Below, piece by piece: positions 42,616 through 52,900 of a stretch of 64,000 nucleotides of DNA. The stretch lies in assembly GCF_000720255.1 (NCBI RefSeq), contig NZ_JOJE01000030.1, positions 94,722-158,721 of the forward strand, in the 5' to 3' direction. The notes below the pieces were generated by a model, which was given only the letters and a program-made list of their open reading frames with translations, made no database searches and was not told the DNA's origin. Source of the DNA: Streptomyces griseus subsp. griseus (GTDB lineage: Bacteria; Actinomycetota; Actinomycetes; Streptomycetales; Streptomycetaceae). The first letter of the stretch is position 1; each line of letters opens with the position of its first letter. Position numbers and translations under genes: made by a program.

Positions 42616-43725
42616 ACGGTCCACCGCTGTCGGACAGGTGCTGCCCTCGGACATCCCAGGCACCCGGGCGCTCGCCGTCCGTCAGCCGGTCGGAGTCGTC
42701 GCGGCCATCGCCCCGTGGAACGCCTCCCTGGTGCTGTCCGGCCGCAGCATCGTCGGCCCGATCGCCCTCGGCAACACGGTCGTCCTCAAGCCGTCCGAGG
42801 AGTCCCCCCTCACCGGCGGCACGCTCTGGGCGGAGATCTTCGCCGAGGCCGGACTCCCTCCGGGCGTCCTCAACGTGATCACCCATGCCCCCGGCGACGC
42901 CGGCGCGATAGCCGACGCGCTGCTCTCCCATCCGGCGGTGCGCCGCGTCAACTTCACCGGCTCCACGCCCACCGGCCGCCGCCTCGCCGAGACGGCAGGC
43001 CGCCACCTCACGCGCATCGTCCTCCAGCTCAGCGGCCAGAACCCCCTCCTCGTCCTCGCCGACGCCGACCTGTCCTACGCGGTAGACGCCGCGATCTACG
43101 GCGCGTTCGTGCACCAGGGACAGGTGTGCATGTGCGCCCGCCGTATCTACGTCGAGCGGCCGATCGCCGAGGAATTCACCCGCCTCTTCACCGAGAAGGC
43201 CGCGGCGCTGCCCGTCGGCGACCCGCGCGATCCACGTACCGTGCTCGGACCGGTCATCAACGAATGGGCGCTGTCCCTCCTGGACCGCCGCGTCGAGGAG
43301 GCCGTCTCGATGGGCGCCCGTCTCCTGACCGGGGGAGTGGCCGAGCCGCCGTGGTACCCGCCAACCGTTCTGACCGACGTACCCGAGGACGCCGAAGTCT
43401 CCTTCGACGAGACCTTCGGCCCGGTCGTGATCCTGGAGACGTCGACGACGCCGACCATGCGGTGGAGCGCGCGAACGCCTCCCGCTACGGGCTGACCGCG
43501 GGTGTCCTGACCAGCGGCGCCCATCGTGGACTGGACATCGCCCGCCGTCTCGAGGCAGGGATCGTGCACGTCAACGACCAACCGGTCAACGACGAGCCGA
43601 ACATGCCCTTCGGCGGTGTGAAGGAGAGCGGCTGGGGCCGCTTCGGCACGGGCTTCGCGGCGGAGGAATTCACCGAACTCCGCTGGATCACGCTGCGCGG
43701 GGAGCCTCGCGACTTCGCGTTCTGA
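42616..43725 (+). pseudogene. Aldehyde dehydrogenase (vanillin/benzaldehyde-dehydrogenase-like), truncated and frameshifted
   Basis: From VRQPVGVVAAIAPWNASLVL through FTGSTPTGRRLAE, the catalytic Glu region LQLSGQNPLLVLADAD and the cysteine loop HQGQVCMCARRIYV to FDETFGPVVILE the frame is intact; then a shift near 43438 moves the C-terminus (ANASRYGLTAGVLTS, PFGGVKESGWGRFG) to another frame. About 130 N-terminal residues are missing. Members oxidise aromatic aldehydes with NAD(P). Truncation plus frameshift make this a dead gene. Confidence 0.85.
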
Positions 43726-43829
43726 CGGGCCACGGCCGCTGCGAGCCCCTCCGGCGCTCTGGCCCCCCACAGTGAGGAGGCTGCCGTCCCAGCCGCGAGG
43801 AAACGGCACCCGCCCGCCTGGCCGCATCC

Positions 43830-44234
43830 TCACTCCGGGCGGGACGGATTCCAGAGCCGGTCGGCTTCACCGCGGACGACATGCTCCTCGTAGATCCGTA
43901 CCTTGTATCGCATCACCTGCAAGGTCTCTTGCAGATCCCGAATCTGCTTCTCTACGTCGCTTTCGTGCCGACGCAGCAACTCGAGGCGCTCATGCTCGTT
44001 TCCCGGGCCCTGGCGGGCCAGGTCGATGTATTGCCGGATCGTCGCCAGTGACATGCCGGAGGAGCGCAGCTTCGTACAGATCGCCAGCCATTCCAGGTCC
44101 TCCTCGTGGTAGATCCGGCGGCCGTTGGACAGGCGGCGTACCGGGTTGGCGAACAGGCCCTCCCGTTCGTAGAAGCGCAATGCGTGAACGCTGAGCCCGC
44201 TGCGCTGAGCCACCTCGCCGATGCTCAAATCCAT
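43830..44234 (-). CDS. MerR-family transcriptional regulator
   Basis: 134 residues from ATG 44234, chosen because GGGAGG lies just upstream. N-terminal winged HTH (MDLSIGEVAQRSGLSVHALRFYEREGL, in part; then RRLSNGRRIYHEEDLEWL), and a coiled-coil dimerization helix (HERLELLRRHESDVEKQIRDL). It has no Cys-based metal site, so it resembles the BmrR/SoxR-like small-molecule group. It is divergent from the SDR gene and should act on the shared promoter that contains CTAGACCCGACTCTAG. Confidence 0.9.
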   Translation of the reverse strand: MDLSIGEVAQRSGLSVHALRFYEREGLFANPVRRLSNGRRIYHEEDLEWLAICTKLRSSGMSLATIRQYIDLARQGPGNEHERLELLRRHESDVEKQIRDLQETLQVMRYKVRIYEEHVVRGEADRLWNPSRPE

Positions 44235-44264
44235 GAGCGCCCTCCCTGTCAACCATCTGTTGAT

Positions 44265-44280
44265 CTAGACCCGACTCTAG
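44265..44280. promoter_or_regulatory. Palindrome in the MerR-SDR divergent promoter
   Basis: CTAGACCCGACTCTAG: 5-bp arms CTAGA/TCTAG with a 6-base centre, midway in the 103-base gap between the divergent starts. MerR proteins bind such dyads inside a promoter with a long spacer. Likely operator for the adjacent MerR regulator. Confidence 0.5.
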
Positions 44281-44337
44281 GTTCTACCGTCGGACTGTCG
44301 GCCATCGGGGCCATCGGACGAGGGGATGCGGGAGAAC

Positions 44338-45165
44338 ATGGGCGTTTGGTTTGTCACCGGTGCTTCGCGTGGGCTCGGCGCGGAGATCACGCGTGAGGCT
44401 CTGAACCGCGGGCATCGCGTGATCGCTACGGCGAGGGACAGGTCGGCGGTGCAGCGCGCGTACCCGGAAAATCCTGACGGGTTGCTGGCGGTGAGCGCGG
44501 ACGTGACTGAACCGGAGCAGCTGACGGCTGCGGTGGAGGCGGGCCTGGCTGAATTCGGCCGGATCGACGTCGTGGTCAACAACGCCGGTTACGGACTCGT
44601 GGGCGCGATCGAGGAGATCTCCGACAAGGAAGCCCGAGCACTGTTCGACGTCAACGTGTTCGGCGCGCTCAACACGTTGCGTGCGACCCTGCCCACGCTG
44701 CGCGCCCGGCGCTCCGGACACATCGTGAACATCAGCTCCGTGGGTGGCTTCTCCACTGCTCCGGCGGTGGGCCTGTACGGTGCGTCGAAATTCGCCCTGG
44801 AGGGCATCTCCGAGGCACTGCACGGCGAGCTGGCCCCACTCGGCGTGCGCGTCACGATCGTGGAGCCGGGCGGCTTTCGCACCGACTTCCTCAGCGGCTC
44901 CAGCATCCAGATCGAACCAGCCTCCATTGCGGACTACGCCGCCGGCGCGGGACCGGTGCGCGAGGCACTGGCCCAGAACGACGGCCGCCAGCCAGGCGAT
45001 CCGGTGAAGGCGGCCAAAGCCATCGTCGACGTCACCGAGGCCGCCGAGCCCCCGCTGCGGCTGCAGTTGGGCGCGGACGCGGTCGAGCGTGTCGAGGCGA
45101 AGCTGGATCTGGTGCGAGGTGAACTCGACCGCTGGCGTCACGTAGCACTCTCGACCGCGATCTGA
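44338..45165 (+). CDS. Short-chain dehydrogenase/reductase
   Basis: 275 residues from ATG 44338 (GGGAG upstream). Classical SDR: VTGASRGLGAEI dinucleotide loop, NNAGYG, INISS-type strand (HIVNISSVGG), catalytic YGASK and a PGGFRTDF loop. NAD(P)-dependent oxidoreductase of small carbonyl or alcohol substrates. Divergent to the MerR regulator, which most likely controls it. Confidence 0.92.
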   Translation: MGVWFVTGASRGLGAEITREALNRGHRVIATARDRSAVQRAYPENPDGLLAVSADVTEPEQLTAAVEAGLAEFGRIDVVVNNAGYGLVGAIEEISDKEARALFDVNVFGALNTLRATLPTLRARRSGHIVNISSVGGFSTAPAVGLYGASKFALEGISEALHGELAPLGVRVTIVEPGGFRTDFLSGSSIQIEPASIADYAAGAGPVREALAQNDGRQPGDPVKAAKAIVDVTEAAEPPLRLQLGADAVERVEAKLDLVRGELDRWRHVALSTAI

Positions 45166-45297
45166 GGACTGTCCCCGCCGGTTGACCAGCAGCGCGGCGG
45201 TCAGGGTGGGGCCGGGGTGCCGGGTGGTCGCCGGATCCGCCGCCGTCGGCCGGGCCTGTCTCTGGCTGATTGTGATCATCGCGTGTTACGAAGAACC

Positions 45298-46866
45298 ATG
45301 CCTGCACTCGAGGGACACCGCGCGTACGACGCCGTCATCGTCGGCGGCGGCCACAACGGCCTGGTCGCCGCCGCCTACCTGGCCCGCTCCGGACGGTCCG
45401 TCCTGGTGCTGGAGCGGCTCGACCACACCGGGGGCGCCGCCGTCTCCACCCGCCCCTTCGCCGGCGTCGACGCCCGGCTGTCACGGTACTCGTACCTGGT
45501 CAGCCTGCTGCCGAAGAAGATCGTGCGGGACCTCGGCCTGGACTTCCGCGTCCGCGGCCGCACGATCTCCTCGTACACACCCGTCGAGCGCGCGGGCCGG
45601 CCCACCGGGCTCCTCGTGGGCGGCGGCGAACGCCGCACCCGCGAGGCGTTCGCCCGACTGACCGGCGGCGAGGGCGAGTACGCGGCCTGGCAGCGCTTCT
45701 ACGACCGCACGAACCGCGTCGCCCAGCGGGTCTTCCCCACGCTCACCGAGCCGCTGCCCACCCGGAACGAGCTGCGCCGCCGCATCGACGACGAGGACGC
45801 CTGGCGGACGCTCTTCGAGGAGCCGATCGGCGTCGCGATCGAGGAGCACTTCACCGACGACCTGGTCCGGGGCGTGGTCCTCACCGACGCGCTCATCGGC
45901 ACCTTCGCCGACGCCCACGACACCTCGCTGAAGCAGAACCGCTGCTTCCTCTACCACGTCATCGGCGGCGGTACCGGCGCCTGGGACGTCCCCGTCGGCG
46001 GCATGGGGGCCCTGACCGACGCGCTGGCCGCAGCGGCCCGCGCCGCCGGTGCCGTCCTCGCCACCGGACACGAGGCCGTGCGGATCGACACGGACGGCAC
46101 CACCGCCGAGGTCGGCTACCGGACGGCCGACGCGGAGGGTACCGTCACCGCCCGGCACGTCCTGGTCAACGCCTCGCCGCAGCACCTCGCGGCCCTCACC
46201 GGCGACGCCCCGCCCAGGCCCGCCGAAGGCGCCCAGCTCAAGGTGAACATGCTGCTCAAGCGGCTGCCCAGGCTGCGGGACACCTCCGTCGATCCGCGCG
46301 AGGCCTTCGCCGGCACCTTCCACATCGCCGAGGGCTACGACCAGCTCGCCACCGCCCACGCCCAGGCGGCGGCCGGTGAACTGCCCGCCGCCCCGCCCTC
46401 GGAGATCTACTGCCACTCGCTCACCGACCCGACGATCCTCGGCCCGGACCTGGTGCGGCAGGGCTATCAGACCCTGACACTGTTCGGCCTGCACACCCCC
46501 GCACGCCTTTTCGAACGGAACAACGACGCCGTACGCGCGGAACTGTTGCGGCTGACCCTCGCCCAGTTCGACGCCCACCTCGCCGAGCCCGTCGCCGACT
46601 GCCTCGCCACCGACGCCGAGGGCCGGCCCTGCATCGAGGCGAAGACCCCGCTGGACCTGGAGCGCGACCTGCGGCTGCCCGGCGGGAACATCTTCCACCG
46701 CGACCTGTCCTGGCCGTACGCCCAAGAGGACACGGGCCGTTGGGGAGTGGAGACCCGGCACGCGAACGTCCTGCTGTGCGGAGCGGGGGCGGTGCGCGGG
46801 GGAGGCGTGAGCGGGGTGCCGGGGCACAACGCGGCGATGGCGGTGCTGGAAGCCGCCGGCCGCTGA
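45298..46866 (+). CDS. FAD-dependent oxidoreductase of the phytoene-dehydrogenase/PYROXD2 type
   Basis: 522 residues from ATG 45298. N-terminal GGGHNGLVAAAYLARSG FAD motif followed by E-DHTGGAAVSTRPFAGVDARLS. The C-terminal motif GAGAVRGGGVSGVPGHNAAM is the second FAD contact. This branch (NAD(P)/FAD oxidoreductase, PYROXD2-like) is widespread in actinobacteria but poorly characterised; carotenoid desaturase activity is not implied by the family alone, and no carotenoid genes are here. It ends 41 bases before the DUF2795 remnant. Confidence 0.85.
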   Translation: MPALEGHRAYDAVIVGGGHNGLVAAAYLARSGRSVLVLERLDHTGGAAVSTRPFAGVDARLSRYSYLVSLLPKKIVRDLGLDFRVRGRTISSYTPVERAGRPTGLLVGGGERRTREAFARLTGGEGEYAAWQRFYDRTNRVAQRVFPTLTEPLPTRNELRRRIDDEDAWRTLFEEPIGVAIEEHFTDDLVRGVVLTDALIGTFADAHDTSLKQNRCFLYHVIGGGTGAWDVPVGGMGALTDALAAAARAAGAVLATGHEAVRIDTDGTTAEVGYRTADAEGTVTARHVLVNASPQHLAALTGDAPPRPAEGAQLKVNMLLKRLPRLRDTSVDPREAFAGTFHIAEGYDQLATAHAQAAAGELPAAPPSEIYCHSLTDPTILGPDLVRQGYQTLTLFGLHTPARLFERNNDAVRAELLRLTLAQFDAHLAEPVADCLATDAEGRPCIEAKTPLDLERDLRLPGGNIFHRDLSWPYAQEDTGRWGVETRHANVLLCGAGAVRGGGVSGVPGHNAAMAVLEAAGR

Positions 46867-46906
46867 GGAGTCGCATACGTGGGGCCTCCAGGGAGCCCTC
46901 TGCGGC

Positions 46907-47053
46907 ATGAACTGCCCGACCGACAAGCAGCACCTGGTGGAACGTGTCCGCCAGAACAAGGCGGACGAGAAAGTCGTCAGCCGCCTCGACGGATTGAAGC
47001 AGGACCACTTCGACGGGCCGAACGAGGTGCGGAAGGCCTTCCTCGGCCAGTAG
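46907..47053 (+). CDS. Short DUF2795-like protein, apparently lacking its normal N-terminus
   Basis: 48 residues (NCPTDKQHLVERVRQNKADEKVV..., RLDGLKQDHFDGPNEVRKAFLG), matching the DUF2795 helical repeat seen in small stress-type actinobacterial proteins. The matching frame extends upstream of the ATG (TWGLQGALCG) without another start codon, and it runs into the preceding gene, so the true N-terminus has probably been lost. A weak GGGAG is 12 bases ahead. May be a relic. Confidence 0.5.
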   Translation: MNCPTDKQHLVERVRQNKADEKVVSRLDGLKQDHFDGPNEVRKAFLGQ

Positions 47054-47135
47054 CGGCCGAGGCCGGTCCCTCCGCGGCCGGCCGGCGGGTCGGTGTCGGT
47101 CCGCTCGCGGCGGCCGTGGTCGGGCGCGCAGAAAA

Positions 47136-47152
47136 TCTGACGCAGCATCAGA
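47136..47152. promoter_or_regulatory. Palindromic operator candidate upstream of the nitronate monooxygenase gene
   Basis: TCTGACGCAGCATCAGA: TCTGA/TCAGA arms separated by 7 bases, with A-runs on both sides (AAAA before, AAAA after), 42 bases before the start codon. Size and shape fit a TetR- or GntR-type site. Regulator unknown. Confidence 0.45.
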
Positions 47153-47194
47153 AAACCTCTTCCGTCGTCCGGACGGCTGCGGCATCCTGCGCCC

Positions 47195-48304
47195 ATGCAG
47201 ACGGAGCTGAGCAACCAACTCGGGGTCGAGCACGCCGTCTTCGGCTTCACGCCGTTTCCCGCCGTCGCCGCTGCCATCAGCCGGGCGGGCGGCTTCGGCG
47301 TGCTCGGCGCGGTCCGCTACACCGCCCCCGACGAACTCAAACGCGACCTCGACTGGATCGAGGCCCACGTCGACGGACGGCCGTACGGCCTCGACGTCGT
47401 CATGCCCGCCAAGAAGGTCGAGGGAGTGACCGAGGCCGACGTCGAGGCGATGATCCCGGAGGCGCACCGGGACTTCGTCAGGGAGACCCTGGTCAAGCAC
47501 GGGGTGCCCGAGCTCGCCGAGGGCGAGGCGTCCGGGTGGCGCATCACCGGCTGGATGGAGCAGGTCGCCCGCACCCAGCTCGACGTCGCCTTCGACTACC
47601 CGATCCGGCTGCTCGCCAACGCCCTCGGCTCACCCCCGGCCGACGTCGTCGCCCGCGCCCACGACCAGGGTGTCCTCGTCGCCGCCCTGGCCGGAAGCGC
47701 CCGCCACGCCCGCAAGCACAAGGACGCGGGCATCGACGTCGTCGTGGCGCAGGGGTACGAGGCCGGCGGGCACACCGGCGAGATCGCCTCCATGGTGCTC
47801 ACCCCCGAGGTCGTCGAGGCGGTGGACCCGCTGCCGGTCCTGGCCGCGGGCGGCATCGGCAGCGGACAGCAGGTGGCGGCCGCGCTCGCCCTCGGCGCCC
47901 AGGGCGTTTGGCTCGGCTCCGTCTGGCTCACCACCACCGAGGCCGACCTGCACTCGCCCGCCCTCACCCGCAAGCTGCTCGCCGCCGGCTCCGGCGACAC
48001 CGTCCGCTCCCGTGCCCTGACCGGCAAGCCCGCCCGCCAGCTGCGCACCGAGTGGACCGACGCCTGGGACGACCCGGACGGCCCCGGCACCCTCCCCATG
48101 CCCCTGCAGGGCCTGCTCGTCGCGGAGGCCGTCTCCCGCATCCAGAAGTACGAGGTCGAGCCGCTGCTCGGCACCCCCGTCGGCCAGATCGTCGGTCGGA
48201 TGAACAGCGAACGCAGTGTCCAGGCCGTCTTCGACGACCTCACCCGCGGTTTCGAACGCGCCGTCGACCGCGTCAACCGCATTGCCGGAAGGAGCGGCCA
48301 GTGA
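47195..48304 (+). CDS. Nitronate monooxygenase (2-nitropropane dioxygenase family)
   Basis: 369 residues. FMN-dependent TIM barrel: N-terminal GGFGVLGAVRYT, VVAQGYEAGGHTGEIAS with the catalytic histidine, VLAAGGIGSGQQVAAALALGAQGVWLGS for the phosphate site. Named for oxidation of alkyl nitronates, but in actinobacteria such genes often sit with CoA-ester enzymes. Its stop overlaps the start of the acyl-CoA ligase gene by four bases (GTGA), so the two are translationally coupled. Confidence 0.92.
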   Translation: MQTELSNQLGVEHAVFGFTPFPAVAAAISRAGGFGVLGAVRYTAPDELKRDLDWIEAHVDGRPYGLDVVMPAKKVEGVTEADVEAMIPEAHRDFVRETLVKHGVPELAEGEASGWRITGWMEQVARTQLDVAFDYPIRLLANALGSPPADVVARAHDQGVLVAALAGSARHARKHKDAGIDVVVAQGYEAGGHTGEIASMVLTPEVVEAVDPLPVLAAGGIGSGQQVAAALALGAQGVWLGSVWLTTTEADLHSPALTRKLLAAGSGDTVRSRALTGKPARQLRTEWTDAWDDPDGPGTLPMPLQGLLVAEAVSRIQKYEVEPLLGTPVGQIVGRMNSERSVQAVFDDLTRGFERAVDRVNRIAGRSGQ

Positions 48305-49854
48305 CGAGCACACCCCCCGCCGGCTTCTGGGCCCAGGCCGGCCAGGACCCCGACCGCACGGTCCTGGTCGCCCCCGACGGCGAGCAGTGGACCGCCGGAC
48401 GCCTGCACGCGGCCGCCAACCGGCTCGTGCACGGACTGCGCGCCGCAGGACTCGAACGCGGCGACGTCTTCGCCGTCGTCCTCCCCAACGGCGTCGAGTT
48501 CCTCACCGCGTACCTCGCCGCCACGCAGGCCGGGTTCTACCTCGTCCCCGTCAACCACCACCTCGTCGGTCCAGAGATCGCCTGGATCGTCTCCGACTCC
48601 GGCGCCAAGGTGCTCCTCGCCCACGAACGCTTCGCCGACGCCGCAAGCCGGGCCGCCGAGGAGGCGGACCTGCCGGCCACCCACCGGTACTCAGTCGGCG
48701 CGGTCGAGGGCTTCCGCCCGTACGCCCAACTCCTGGACGGGCAGCCGGAGTCCGCCCCTGCCGACCGCACCCTCGGCTGGGTCATGAACTACACCTCGGG
48801 CACCACCGGCCGCCCGCGCGGCATCCGGCGCCCGCTGCCCGGCAAGCCCCCCGAGGAGGCCTACCTCGGCGGCTTCCTCGGCATCTTCGGCATCAGGCCG
48901 TTCGACGACAACGTGCACCTGGTCTGCTCGCCGCTCTACCACACGGCCGTCCTCCAGTTCGCGGGCGCGTCCCTGCACATCGGCCACCGCCTGGTCCTGA
49001 TGGACAAGTGGACGCCCGAGGAGATGCTCCGGCTCATCGACACCCACCGGTGCACCCACACGCACATGGTCCCCACCCAGTTCCACCGCCTCCTCGCCCT
49101 CCCCGACGAGGTGCGGGCCCGCTACGACGTCTCCTCCATGCGCCACGCCATCCACGGCGCCGCGCCCTGCCCCGATCACGTCAAGCGGGCCATGCTCGAC
49201 TGGTGGGGCCCCTGCGTGGAGGAGTACTACGCGGCCAGCGAGGGCGGCGGAGCCTTCGCCACGGCGGAGGACTGGCTGAAGAAGCCCGGCACGGTCGGAA
49301 AGGCCTGGCCCATCAGCGAGCTCGCCATCTTCGACGACGACGGCAACCGTCTCCCGCCCGGCGAACTCGGCACGGTGTACCTCAAGATGACGACCGGCGG
49401 CTTCGCCTACCACAAGGACGAGACCAAGACCCGCAAGAACCGCATCGGCGACTTCTTCACCGTCGGCGACCTGGGCCTCCTCGACGAGGACGGCTACCTC
49501 TTCCTCCGCGACCGCAAGATCGACATGATCATCTCGGGTGGCGTGAACATCTACCCCGCGGAGATCGAGTCCGCCCTCCTCTCCCACCCCGCCGTCGCCG
49601 ACGCCGCCGCCTTCGGCATCCCGCACGACGACTGGGGCGAGGAGGTCAAGGCTGTCGTCGAACCGGCCCCCGGCCACGAACCAGGCCCCGCCCTCGCCGC
49701 CGCGCTCCTCGACCACTGCGCCGAACACCTCGCCGGCTACAAACGCCCCAAGAGCATCGACTTCACCCCGGAAATGCCCCGAGACCCCAACGGCAAGCTG
49801 TACAAGCGCCGCCTTCGCGAGCCGTACTGGGAGGGCCGCGACCGGGCCGTGTGA
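48301..49854 (+). CDS. Acyl-CoA synthetase (FadD-like, AMP-binding)
   Basis: 517 residues from GTG 48301. ANL superfamily: P-loop YTSGTTGRPRGIRRPLPG, YYAASEGGG, GDFFTVGDLG, and the A10 lysine in NGKLYKRRL. It activates a carboxylic acid as acyl-AMP and passes it to CoA. Related actinobacterial FadDs act on fatty, bile or steroid-derived acids; context (nitronate monooxygenase upstream; a KstR-box acyl-CoA dehydrogenase 27 kb away) is compatible with this but does not prove it. Confidence 0.92.
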   Translation: MTSTPPAGFWAQAGQDPDRTVLVAPDGEQWTAGRLHAAANRLVHGLRAAGLERGDVFAVVLPNGVEFLTAYLAATQAGFYLVPVNHHLVGPEIAWIVSDSGAKVLLAHERFADAASRAAEEADLPATHRYSVGAVEGFRPYAQLLDGQPESAPADRTLGWVMNYTSGTTGRPRGIRRPLPGKPPEEAYLGGFLGIFGIRPFDDNVHLVCSPLYHTAVLQFAGASLHIGHRLVLMDKWTPEEMLRLIDTHRCTHTHMVPTQFHRLLALPDEVRARYDVSSMRHAIHGAAPCPDHVKRAMLDWWGPCVEEYYAASEGGGAFATAEDWLKKPGTVGKAWPISELAIFDDDGNRLPPGELGTVYLKMTTGGFAYHKDETKTRKNRIGDFFTVGDLGLLDEDGYLFLRDRKIDMIISGGVNIYPAEIESALLSHPAVADAAAFGIPHDDWGEEVKAVVEPAPGHEPGPALAAALLDHCAEHLAGYKRPKSIDFTPEMPRDPNGKLYKRRLREPYWEGRDRAV

Positions 49855-49937
49855 CACCCAGTCAGGAACCCGGCCGACCGCGCGTGCGCGCCCGCTCCGG
49901 AGGGCATGCTCCCTGGGCCGTCTCCGAAGGGAGCGCC

Positions 49938-52900
49938 ATGGAGCCCGGGGCGCCCGTGCAGGAACTGTTCGTTTTGGCCGACCGGGTGACCGAACGGATC
50001 ATCACCCTCCGCTTCGCGACGACGAGCGTGGCGAACCGCGACTGGTCCGCGCTCACCGAGGACGACGTGCGTGCCGCCTGCCGACTGGCCGGGCAGGTTC
50101 TGGACCGGTCCCCGGAACGGGCCTGTGTCCTGGCCCACCTCACCCTCCTGGCCGCGCGGGCCCGCTGGGGCGAGGACCGGGACTCGCCCTGGTGGACAGC
50201 CGCCGACGTCTACGTGGAACTGGCGCGGACACGGTTGGAGCGCGTGGCGGACGGCGACCGGCTGAACCACGCCCTCGCGGTCGTCGACCGCCAGATCGCG
50301 ATCCTGGACGACCGCATCGAGCGACTGCGCAGGCGCCGCCTCTCCCGTCAGGCCCGTGCTCTGGCCGCGTCGGAGGAACAGGAACGCGCCGACACACTCC
50401 AGGGCGCGGCCGCGCTGATCCTGGGCCCCTACCTGGCGAACTACGACAAGGAAGCGGTGTGGGAGAGGCTCGCCGAGTGGATCGACCCGGTGGGCCCGAA
50501 GCGCCGAACCCTGATGCTGGGCCCCGACATCGGCGAGCGGCATCGCATCGCCCAGAGCCCGATCCGGGTCAGCGAGGACATGGACAGGGCACCCATGCCG
50601 TACCCCGTCCATGCCGCCGAAAGCGCCCTCGCCCAGCTCGAACGGGCCCTGGCAACGGCCCGTGGTCATGTAAGAGGGCTGTGTCTGTACCGGAAGGTGC
50701 GCGCCCTGGACTTCCTGCGGCTCCTGGGCGAGAACGTGGTCGACTTCGAACGGCGACTGCTGGAGACGGCCGAGGAGGCACTCGTCCACCTGGACGCCGA
50801 ACGAGCCCCCGAAGACCGCCTGCTCCTGCTCGACCTGCTGGTCGGGTACGGAGCCAGGCCCGCACCGCGCCACCTGGACGAACTCCTCCCGAGCCCGTTC
50901 GACCGCCTCAGGGACGCCCACGGCCCGGACCGCACCCTCACCACGCTCATCGTGACCGGGCGCTTCATCGACCGCCCCGCACTCCTCGCAGAGCTCCAGG
51001 CGTGCGCCGAGGAGGTCCTGCCCGACCTCTCCAACCGGCAACTGATCCTCAGCTATTACGACATGATCGTGCACCGACTGCCCGAGAACCGGTACGTCTG
51101 CCAAGGGATGGAGCGCCGGGCGGGGCTCGCCGCGGTGGAGGAGCAACTGCCGCAGATCGACGCGCTCGGCCGGGAAGAACCGGCCGCCGCCGCGGCGACA
51201 CTGCTCCACCTGATCAGCCACGTCCGGGACGCCGACGGCGCGGGAGCGGCCGCACTGCTCGCCAAGGTCGCCGAACTGGACTCGGTGTACGCCGAAGGCC
51301 ACCAGTGGCTGATGCTCCACATGGCGGTGTCGGCACGACGCCGGTACGCCGATGCACTGGCCGGGGCAGGCCGGGTGCGCGAGGCGTTCCTGGAGTACGC
51401 GGACATCGCCGAGGAACAGGTGAGGCTCCTGTCCCACCTGCGGCTGCCCAAGCTGATGCGGACGTTCGCACAGGAGGTCATCGGCCGTTTCGTACCCGTC
51501 GAGGACGCCGAGGACCCGATCCGGGTGTCGGCACTGGTGCTCATGGCGCTGAACCCCGTCGTCCGGACGCTGACCCCGTCGATGGTGCAGGGAAACGAGG
51601 ACTTCGTACACTCTCTCGGCCTCCTGGCGGACCAGGAACTGCGGGCGGAGGATGTGCCGCCCGCCATCACCTTCACGCACCACTGCATGTTCAAGGGCGT
51701 CGACGTCGGCATCCTGCTCGACAACGCCCGGCCCCGGCGCGTCGGCCCGGCCTCCACGGGGCTGATGGCGGAGATCCGCGGCCGTGAGGCCGCCCTCGGA
51801 CCGTACGTGCCGCCGCGGATCGACGAGCTCGAGGAGACCCTCGACTGGGTGCCGAGCGGCATGTCCGCCCTGTACTACGTGACGCTCGGCGAATCGGCGC
51901 CGGACTCCACGGTGGAAGGCTCCCTGCGGAGCCTGCGCCAGGCCTTCGACCGGTCAGTGACGCGCGACCTGCTGGGTGACCTCCTGACGTCGGACGACCC
52001 GGGCCTGTCGACCCGGCATCCGAGCACCGAACTCGGGCGTCTGAGGCACGTGCTGCCGGCCGACACGGTGCTCGTGTCGTTGTTCGTCGGAGAGCTGGCG
52101 GGCACCAACACGGCCGAAGTGCCGGTGAACAAAGCCTGTCTCACCCTGATCGCCGTGACCGCCGACGGGTGCGAGGGCTACCTCATGCGCCTGGACGCCG
52201 TGGCCGGTGTGGTCGGCATGACGAGCGAGGACCAGCTGGTGAAGTTCCACCCGCTCGCCGCGGACGTGGCCAACCTGCGGCTGTACCTCAACGCCGACGG
52301 ACACAGCCGACCCGTCGGCCCGCACGCCGGCGAGTTGTTGTCCCGCTGCTACGTCCGCCTCGGCGGCCCGCCGGCGCAGGCGCTCGAGCGCTGGCGCTCC
52401 GAGGGCCGCAGGCACCTCTGCTTCTGGCCCCACGGCCCCCTGCACTACGTACCGTTCCATCTGCTGCACCACGACGGCCGTCCCCTGGCCGACGACTGGA
52501 CGGTGACGACGATTCCGACGACGGCCGTCCTGGGCGACCCCGCCTCGCCGGTGGCGCCGCGTCGGATCGTCATCGCCGGCACCCGCACCGCCCATCCGGC
52601 CTTCGGCCTCGTCGAACAGGCCGCGGTGAGCGAGCACGTACGGAACCTGGCCGCACGCGTACGGCCGAGCCGGCTCATGGAGGATGCCGAGGTCACCCCG
52701 GCGAGCCTGCTGGCCGCCGCCGAGCACGCGACGCACCTGCACATCGCCGCGCACGGCTCGCACGACGCCGAGGCGGCCTGGTTCCAGTGCCTGTACCTGA
52801 ATCCCGACCCCGACAACGACGGCAGGCTCTACGCCTTCCAGGTCGCGCAGGCCGACCTGAGCCGTCTCGACCTGGTCACACTCAGTGCCTGCGAGTCGGC

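Noticed and set aside
42112..43725. Single 537-residue protein
   Set aside because: The middle is out-of-frame aldehyde dehydrogenase; the parts belong to two broken genes.
45170..45297. Minus-strand permease-like N-terminal fragment
   Set aside because: A few residues only (ATTRHPGPTLTAALLVN); too short to support.
48216..49937. Long upstream extension of the CHAT gene through the acyl-CoA ligase
   Set aside because: It is a shadow of the ligase frame and the CHAT gene has a proper RBS and ATG at 49938.
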